This document shows positions 39,001 through 48,000 of a stretch of 64,000 nucleotides of DNA, piece by piece; the stretch's first letter is position 1, and the number at the start of each line of letters is the position of its first letter. The stretch is from the NCBI RefSeq assembly GCF_047663525.1, contig NC_092602.1, positions 2,611,501-2,675,500 of the forward strand, given 5' to 3'. A program made the translations under genes and the position numbers. The notes below the pieces were generated by a model that was not told the origin of the DNA, searched no databases, and worked only from the letters and a program-made list of their open reading frames with translations. The DNA comes from Anas platyrhynchos (lineage: Eukaryota > Chordata > Aves > Anseriformes > Anatidae).

Positions 39001-42000
39001 AAGTTACTTCTCCCACCCCAACACGAGGTTCATCTGGAACAAGCTGTCAACATACGAAGTACTTCTCTTGCTCCACAGCAGGTCTAAGTATTTCACAATA
39101 ATACTGAAATCCTTCAGTTTATTTCTTTTTTAAAATTTCCATATCCTCAAATCCAAAGAAGTCATTATTGCGTGCGTTCTGAGGTCATTAACCCATTGCC
39201 CCACTACAGTTCCTCCTCTTGATTTTCTTTCTCAAAAGCTGTGTTGTAAGAGAGCAAACACAAGCAGATCGCTCCCTTTCCCTGCTTCCCCACACTTGGC
39301 ATGCCACCGCCGTGCTTTCCGATCACGTCCTCGCCCTCCATCCTGCCAGGGCCATGTGTTTACCCAGCAAACAGAAAGCTGGACCAGGCTGAGTATCCGT
39401 GCAGACATTAACATGCAGGAGTCTGAAAGCATAGTGGGGAACATTCCTACCTCTGCTGAACACCATCTGCAATGAGCTAGCATGAGAGGAATGGTATGTA
39501 ACATCCAGGTCCTTCCATGCTGCTAGCAGACGTGAATCTCAGAGCCCGTTTCTGAATCCACAGCTTAGCAGAGCACAGACTTTGCTGTGTCACCTCCCTC
39601 AAAGGCAGCAAGTCCTCCTGATGCTGGCAGCTCCCACTTTCAGTATCACTTTAGCAGTTTAACTTGCTTGCCTACATGGCCACGGCTTCTGTACAAACAT
39701 CCAGGAATTCATCAGAATGAGCAGAGACCAACCATGCTAGAAAATAACAAATTTTGTCATTCTTTGCTCTGGGAAATGTGGCAGCAGGTAATATCCATAA
39801 CTATTGATCGGCACATCAGAAATGCAACAAAATCTTCCACCGTCTTTTCCATTTGGCACTTCTCTGACAGCTGCCAGGCCCAGAGCTCAGCTATCTCCTT
39901 TTTTACCTTTTTTTCTTCATTTTTACTTGCATGCCTCTCCTTTTTTACTGTGTTGCTCATTTCTGTTTCTAACCTGCTACAAAGTAATAGCTCTCAGTAA
40001 CTAGCACAGGCTACTTCAGGTGTGATACCACAGCTCCAGAACCAAAAGGTCTGTGTAAGGAGAGAGATTGAAGAGCAGCCCCGGACTTCAGAGAAGAATC
40101 ATGAGGAAGTGAGCAGCTCTCCCTTTGGGAATGACGTCATTAGGGAAGATAAACAGTGAAAAAGTTTAACAGCAGCCTCAGATCTGGATGCAAGATGCAG
40201 CAAGAACAAGTTTAGCTGAAGAGCCTTTGCTGGCTCATGTTTAGCCACACGAATGTACAGTTGCTAGACAGTAATTAAATGCAGTGGGCCCAAGTTATTT
40301 TTAGATCTATTGTGCAATCCCAACGCCACTTCATTCCAGCTGCTCCAGGGACACGAAAATAACATCACACAGGCCTGGGCTCTGTACCGTCACTCCTGGT
40401 TTGATGGGCTCTCCTCCTGCACTAGGACCTTATCGGGTGAGAAATTAGCCAAGGCGATGCAGCCCCTGGCAGAGACAGGGTGATGCAGGCAGGAACAGGG
40501 TTTGGACAACCTGCTCACACCGACAGGGAGCTGTTGTGGCTGTCAGACTGAGAAATCACTGTGTTCACTGCAGCCCTGACACAGGGCTCAGCCCCACACT
40601 TCAGCTGCCGCGTCCTTGAACTGCTGCAGGCAGAGCCCCCGTTACTGCCAGACCCTGAGGGAAGAGAGAGTAAATGAAGTGGCAGAGGGAAACGGAGGCC
40701 AGGATTTTGAGTAAACATCCCACGCCAGAGTTCTGAAAACAATGAACATGACAGATTCCAGCAGCAAAAGCGTCCTTCGTGCCTCTGCAGTGTTTGCTTG
40801 GATCTTGTTATGCAGAGATACTGCTTAAAAATAAAAATCCCCTGTCCACGCTGATACATGAGGACTAACAGGCTTCGCTGCTGGAAGAATCAGAGGAAAA
40901 AAAAAAGGTCCCATCTTGTGAACATCATGCACGTTCCTGTAGATCTGTCCTAAGTGCAGGATGCAGCACAAACTGCAGGAGTGAGGAATGCTCCTGTACG
41001 GCTCTCCTACCCAGCCTCAGGACCAAGCCCCCAAATTTACCACCACTGCTCTAGCAACAGCCAGGGCCTGATGTGCACCCAACCTCCCAATGCAGTTACC
41101 TCTGCAGCAGGATTGCCTCAGAAGGGTTCTGCAGGAAGCAAGCACAGCAGGAGACCACACAAACACCGCTTTGAGAGACCTGCAAGATGCCACCTTGCCC
41201 CCAGATTTGCAAGACCCAAGCACAAAAAGTGCAGTTTATACTTGTTCATTTCCAGCACTAACGATGGCAATCTTCCTTCTCAGGAAGGACACCCTTACTA
41301 CACCAGAACAAGGATGTCTGGATCTTTTCCTTCCCCCCCAAGTCACCCTTAAGGCTCAGCTCTGCAATTCTTGCTCTTACTCAGGAGCCAACCGTAGTAC
41401 AAGCTGACTCCACCAAACACTGGCGAAGACAAGACCACCCTTTTATTTCCTGACCGAGAGGGGAGGAAGCCTTTCTGTGCTCACACAGAAACAAAGCTAC
41501 AAGAACAAGATTCCTGCGCTTGTAGGAGGATGACTGTGGAAGAAAGGGAGTAGGTCCCTTCAGCTGGCTGCCTTTCCTCCTCCAGCTGGGCGCAGCCGAG
41601 GCTCTTCTATTCCTGCTCAGTTCCCCCAAATTCTGTGCTTCATTTCCCATATCACTGAGGGAATGCACAGGGAAGTATCTGCGATTAAAGAGAGAAGGGC
41701 AAACAAAACATACGCAGTTTAATTGCAAATTTATCCTCTGCTCGCTCCAGTGTGGTATAAACAAGCAATAAATATACACCTCTGGAAATCCAGAAATCTC
41801 ACATGACATTAAAAATATATATGTATTTCTCTCTATATGCAAGACATTCCCAAACATAAAAAGTTCAGGTAATAAAAAGCATGAAACATAGCATAGCTTC
41901 CTTGCATGACACCACTGCTTGAACTAGAAGCAGAGGGATGAGAAAGCCTGTAACTGTGCATTAGTGCTGTAAATAATGTTCTGTGAATGCAAAACTGCAG

Positions 42001-45000
42001 ACCAAAAAGTTGCCCAACGAAACTTTAACCAGTCATTAAAACGTGACAAGTCATTAAGATATTTGGACGAGCTACAGAACAAGTCTGCAATTCATCGAGT
42101 CAAACGCTCAGCTACATGAGCAATCGACCCCCCTTCTCTACAAGCATCGCGCTGTGGCACGGAACACATCGTGTCACCGGGGTTATCAGTAGGTCAGCCG
42201 TGGTCTGGCCTAAGCACACTGACGTATCGTTAATTAAACAAAACTGGATTTGAACACTGCTCTGTGGGAATCCTGCAGGCCCTCCCATCCGGCCCGAGTC
42301 TTCTCCTTTACAGCCTGGAGGTGATGAAGCAGCTCTCGAGGCTACTCATCGCAGCCCGGGCCTTGGTCTTCCCATTTTCTGTTGCACGTACGCAAACACA
42401 GCCCAACCTTAGAACCACCAGCATTGCACACAGGTAGCCAACTATTGCTGATGCTCAGCTCCTTCTTAAATAGCTCCCTGGTGTGAACACCTTGAAGCAC
42501 AAAACGAAACCTTCTCCAGGAGGGAACAGCGACTGCAGCCCTCGGCTCTCCTGCTGGCAGAAGGAAAGCAGCTGCCTGCAGCCAGTGCGGTTCTGCCTTC
42601 ACCTCCTGAGCAAATGTCTCTTGCAGAAAGGGGCCAGGTCTCACGTGGCAATGAAGTGTTTGACAGCTCAGGGAGCTGGATGCCATTTGGGCTTCCAAGC
42701 CCAACAGAGCAGCTCTCTGCAGGAGAAAAACCCAAACTGCTACAAACATAACAGCTTCTGTTGTTCTAAAAGCAGGAGTTTTCTAGGAAAAATAATCTAG
42801 ATTCTGCAGAGGGCCACCAGCAGCCACAGATTTCACAACTGAGAGCTATGTACCACGTATTTAAGCTTCCTTGGTGCCTGCAAGGTGCAGCCTTTTCCCA
42901 GGGAGTGTGATGCTTTGTCTCCCAAGTGCAGGCACCAGCTCCCCAGGGTGCAGTCAGGTGCCTTTTGCCCGCAGGTCAGGGAATGCCAAAGGCAGGCAGC
43001 AGCTTGCTGCCTTCCAGATGTGTTAAGATGGGTATTAAAACACCAGCCTGCTTTTATTACCCTGTAATTTGCACCTGTACAGCTCCACATCGGTTACAAC
43101 AGCAATGGCTTTTCTAACAGGTGTCAGCTGCAAGTCTTCTTCCTCTTTCCCTCCTAAATCTTCCTTTTGCCTCCTTTCCTTTATTACTTAGGTTTGTAGC
43201 TGAACCTTTGATACAGCTTCCTTTCAGACTCCCGTGTCAGGTCACTTCTCAACTCCGTGCCTTTGTCTCCCCTTCTCTAAACCACTGCTGCACACATCTG
43301 AGTCTCTGCACTGCTGAGACCTCCTTGGCCGTTCTCAGAAGGGAGAAAGGGAAAAATAAGCAGCTAGCTGATTTATCTAAGATCAACAGGCCAGAAAGTA
43401 AAGGCTAGCAAAAAGCTTTGTGCTTGTGTCACAAAGTAAATAAGCTGTGGTGAAGGCATACGGGAATGTTTCCGATGGCGATTACTGCCTTCCTCACAAA
43501 GGGATGTCGACATGAATCATATTACAAATAGCACGAAGACAGCACATTCTACCTACAAAACAAATAATCAAAAGTGACCTTCCAACCCCCTTTGAACAAA
43601 CAAACATATATTTGAGGAGGCCATGTTTGGAATTTCTGTTCTAGCAGTGAAACCACCGCAGTCACTTCTAGAAACCCCAGCTTTTGCTAACCCCACTTCC
43701 CGAGCCTTCCTGCTTCAGAAATGGTGACAATAGTGGAACTCCAGCTTGCACGAAAAACAATCAGATTCTGAATTTTCCATCGCTGTCTGCAACACAAAGA
43801 ACAAACTCTATTTTCTTTGGAGGCAACTGAAACGAGTACTTTTCCTAATCATCTCTACAATTGTTGTATAGATATTTTAAAGGTTTCCTTCCCAGAGCGA
43901 AAGGAAAATTGTATGAAAGCTGTAAAATGTTTCAACAGCCATCAAAGAGTTCAGAAACCTTGCCTTTTTCCTCAGAAGTAGCTTAGAAGTTTTGTCTTTA
44001 AAGACTGCTCATGCCAGTGACATTCAAATATCAAAGGACAGATGAGGAAAACTGCAAATGCAATTAATTTCTGCATACAAAGGAAAGGAAGTAGCAGGCA
44101 TATAGCCTGGTCTTTAATTACAAATGAACTACTAGTGTAAATCCAGGCCGGTCCAAGCTTCTAAACTGCTAAGTTTTGTTGTTGCTTTGTTTTAGCTTCT
44201 ATCAACGCTATCAACTCCACCGTGTGGTTTTATCTCAGCCCTTCTGATTCACTCAGTGCATTCCTCAGAGATCCTCCTAATTTTGCTCCGTATCTCAGCC
44301 AGCCCCTGGCCTCACTCCTCACCCCCTCCCTCCTCCTTCTTTGCAAGAGATCACTTGAGAACAAATATTAGGGGAAATCCCGCTCACACATACAAGAGTT
44401 CATGTTCTTTACTTTTCTCTGCCGTTCAAACACCTCTGCCACTGCAGAAACACCTAGCCACCAGCTGAGCATGGCTACAAAGCTCCTGGTATTCCTCCCC
44501 ACCACTTTCTACCTTGCTGCAGGCAGAAAGCCGTTTGTTTAAGGCTAATCATAGCTTAAGGACACGCGGACAGATAAGCAGCTGCTGAAGGGCCTGGGTA
44601 ACCAACCCCGCCTTCCAAAGAAGCGGAGTGTTTTTTCCCCACATGGGAGAGTAACAAACAAGAATGATTCAGTGACCTACTAAAGGAGGATGTGGAAAGT
44701 GAAGTTAAGACTTGAGTTTCGAGTTTCTTGGCTCTAATTCCTCCTGCCACACTGCGGAAAGAAAGAAAAAAATGATAAGGGGGAGAGAGCTGGAAATCGA
44801 TGTGATAATTTCTGTGGGCATCAAACTCTGCTTCACTCAGAGCACACCACAACCACGCAACACAAGACCTTCAGTAAAAGTAACTCCAAGTCTTGCAGCT
44901 CAGCCAAGTTTTGTTTTGTTTTTCCAGACCATGCAGAAGTTACTGAGAACTGGCAATCTGAGGACACACTAGCTCCCTCTTCCCTATTTCAGCAACCCAT

Positions 45001-48000
45001 CAAAAATTGTGATTACGAAATCCACGTTGTATTTAAGCCAGAAAATAAGATCTGTTTACTGCGTGGAAACACAGGACAAGAGAACCACAACGCAACACAC
45101 AGATTAAACGGTAAATCACAAGATGCTATCAACAACAGGGCTTTTATAAGAAGCGCGATCACCGCACCCCAGACCGCAGCAGCACCTTCCACAGCCAGCT
45201 CCACAGAAGCCACCAGAAGCTCACGACCACCAAAATCACCAGGAGCAGAACAAAATGGATTGTTCCTGGATCTAAACCTGCCCACAGGATTTATCACTCC
45301 TTCCTAGTCGTGTGCAGCACCAAAGACACCAAAACCTTAATTTCAACGAATGTCTTTTCACACCACCACTAAACATTTACAAACGCATCTTCGAGAGGAA
45401 AACAGCTCAGCAATCTTTCTGCAGACCTTCCTGAGGTTCAAGGTTGGCAAGGTGGGACTTAAAAGCCCATCTTAAGCAGAGCTTAAAAGCTTGTGACTAT
45501 ATCAGGCCTCTGACCTACGCAAGGTAATAGGCTCAGGAACAACGCCCCGATCCACACTGCACCCTGAAGGTAGCATCCTTGCTACCCTTAACCACGAGCA
45601 CTCGTATCACAGCAATGCTGCCAAGTTAGGCTTCATTCAAGGGATGAGTACAGGTCTATCTGTCAGAGCAGTTCCTAAATCAGCATCTAAAACACATTAT
45701 TAAGTTCTGGAAGCTTTTTATCTCAGACCTGCTAGCGCCACTAAGAACTTCCCAAAGCGCACGCTGCATTAACCAAGTAAATGTGGCAGGCGTGCTTTGG
45801 AAACGAGCTGACCCCTTACGTCAGTCCACCAGTGAAGGGAACGTTTCTGGCTTGCAGCTACGTGAAGTGATGGGGTCAGATTGCTGAGGAGGAGACAGGA
45901 GATCTAGAAATGACCTGGCAAGTTTTTCAAAAGCTGGCCGATGCCTCCACTCCCAGCGGTGTCCGTGCAACGTTACCAAGTGTCATGTTCCGTGCAACTT
46001 TAACGAGCAGGATCCAGGAGGTTTTAAGCGAGTATCTCATGGCAGTGCTAAGGCTCTTATCTGAAGTACAACACCTGGCATGCTCCTTAAGCTCTTATTA
46101 GAAGGTGAGAGCTCTGAGGCTGCTGAATAATAAAGGAGCCCACAAAGCCCCTATCACATCCTACCGCTGAGTAAGATTGACATCAACTGGCATAATTATA
46201 CGTAACACGAGTTAAAAAAGAAAACCGCCCACGTTAAGGATACTACTCATGCTCATTAATTCCTAAAATAAAGCTTGTGCTGTGTTTACACTACGTACAT
46301 GACCACACTCCACACACAACTGACCAGCCCATTCTCTCTGCTGCACGGATCTTCTCCCAGTGCCGCAGGAGGGGAGCTTCCATGGAAAAAATGAGCTATG
46401 CAGTCCCAGGCCCTCACCAAACTCCCGTTCCCTTACAGGGCGTGAGTACCAAGTGAACTCTGCACTGCCATTTAACTGCTCCACACCTGGAGAAAGCAAC
46501 TGAAGCAAACTCTATGCCATTGCTCACAGAGCAGAGCTTTCCACAGGGAACACTCCCATCCCCATGCTGCAGCCCATCAGGGTGATTAATGGTTTCCAGT
46601 GACCTTTCTTGAGGCACAGCTTTTTCTTCATGTAAGCCTTCAGCCTGGACTCCGTGAGGAGCCGAGCATTATCCTGCTGCTGAAGACAACAGCTGTCCAA
46701 AAGGAAGAGGAAAAATTCTTCTGTCCACATCTGAGAATAAAAACATACATTGTGATGTGCTGGAATCGGAACACCTCAGAATACAGTTCAGTTTGGGAAA
46801 GTTATTCTCGGGCAATGTAAATATTTGAATAATTGTAAAGTTATTAAAGGGTTTTACTAAATTAACTATCAGGATTACATATCATTTGACAAAATTATGC
46901 TTAAAGACCATTATGGGCCACTCAACCATTGGCATAGCTTCTCTTTATTAGAATGAACGATGTCAAAGACCATTTCCAATTTGGAAAGCACATTTTCTAC
47001 ATCTTTGCCTTTCAAGTGCCTACCTGCCACAGGCTGATCACAGTTACCTGGATCACCTACACACACTAAGTCCTGCAAGGTCACAGTGTTTTAGAGGGCT
47101 GCGATGAAAGGACGAGAAGAGAAAAACCAGGGCTCTTTTACGTCCGTTGGTGTGATATGGTTCCCACAATCAATCTCAGGAAAAAAACTGGTGACATTTA
47201 GATAAAGCGCAGCCCACGTGATACCTGTTGTAAACCGTAGCGTTTATAAGTAACTTATTGATTTAGAAGATTGTTTTAATCTCCTAACTGTACAGCAGAG
47301 CATGCCCCAGTCACATTTCCCCCCTGTGAAATGGCTCATCTGAAATGAGGTTTTCCTACCTGTGCTGCTGGATACGTGACTGAGGCGCATATGACGAAAA
47401 TTAAAATCAGGTTAGCTTGTACTGCTCAAAGGCAGGAGGGAATTACTTCCCTCATGGTTGAAAATAGCTTTTTTGATATAAAACGTGTAGCTGTACTTAA
47501 CAGCACAAAGCCATGTAAGAAAAAAAAAAGGAAGGAAGGAAAAAAAGGACAGCCAAATAAAAGAGCCCAGGCTACGCCGTGCATCCCAAAGCGAACGTGA
47601 TTCAGCATAAATTTGGTCGTTTTGAACATAAATCACCCTGACCTGGTGATCTAGGTAATCTAGAAAAACTTTTTTTGCTGGCTCATTGGTAAAACTAATA
47701 GATAACAGACAATTCAGTGCTTCTTTTTAAGACTTTAAACACTGAAATACTAGCAACGGGTGTCAACTGTAAATAAATACAGCACACAGCTCTGTTACAT
47801 CAACTTCCTTGTTTTTATATTTAACATAGCTATCATCCAGCTCTAGGAACATGATTACTTAGCTCATGCCCCTTGCTGCTAGCTCTGCAACAGCCACAAA
47901 ACACATTTCTTCACCTTTTTGTTTTGCAGTTTTGTTTTGTTTTTTTCCCTAGAGTGAATTTCTATCCAGTGATGGCTGTAGGAAAAATGTACACACAGTA

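Noticed and set aside
39587..40000. Open frames of 137 codons (plus) and 67 codons (minus, Lys/Glu-rich start) in intron 1
   Set aside because: The two overlap each other on opposite strands, neither resembles a known protein, and the Phe/Leu-rich end simply mirrors a T-rich tract.
41381..41857. Open frame of 158 codons on the minus strand
   Set aside because: The residue mix is random-looking and matches no family I know; the whole region lies inside MLXIP intron 1.
37180..47220. Scattered single CACGTG E-boxes (for example near 37184 and 47215) as possible MLXIP autoregulatory sites
   Set aside because: They are single, unpaired motifs at about chance frequency for this length.
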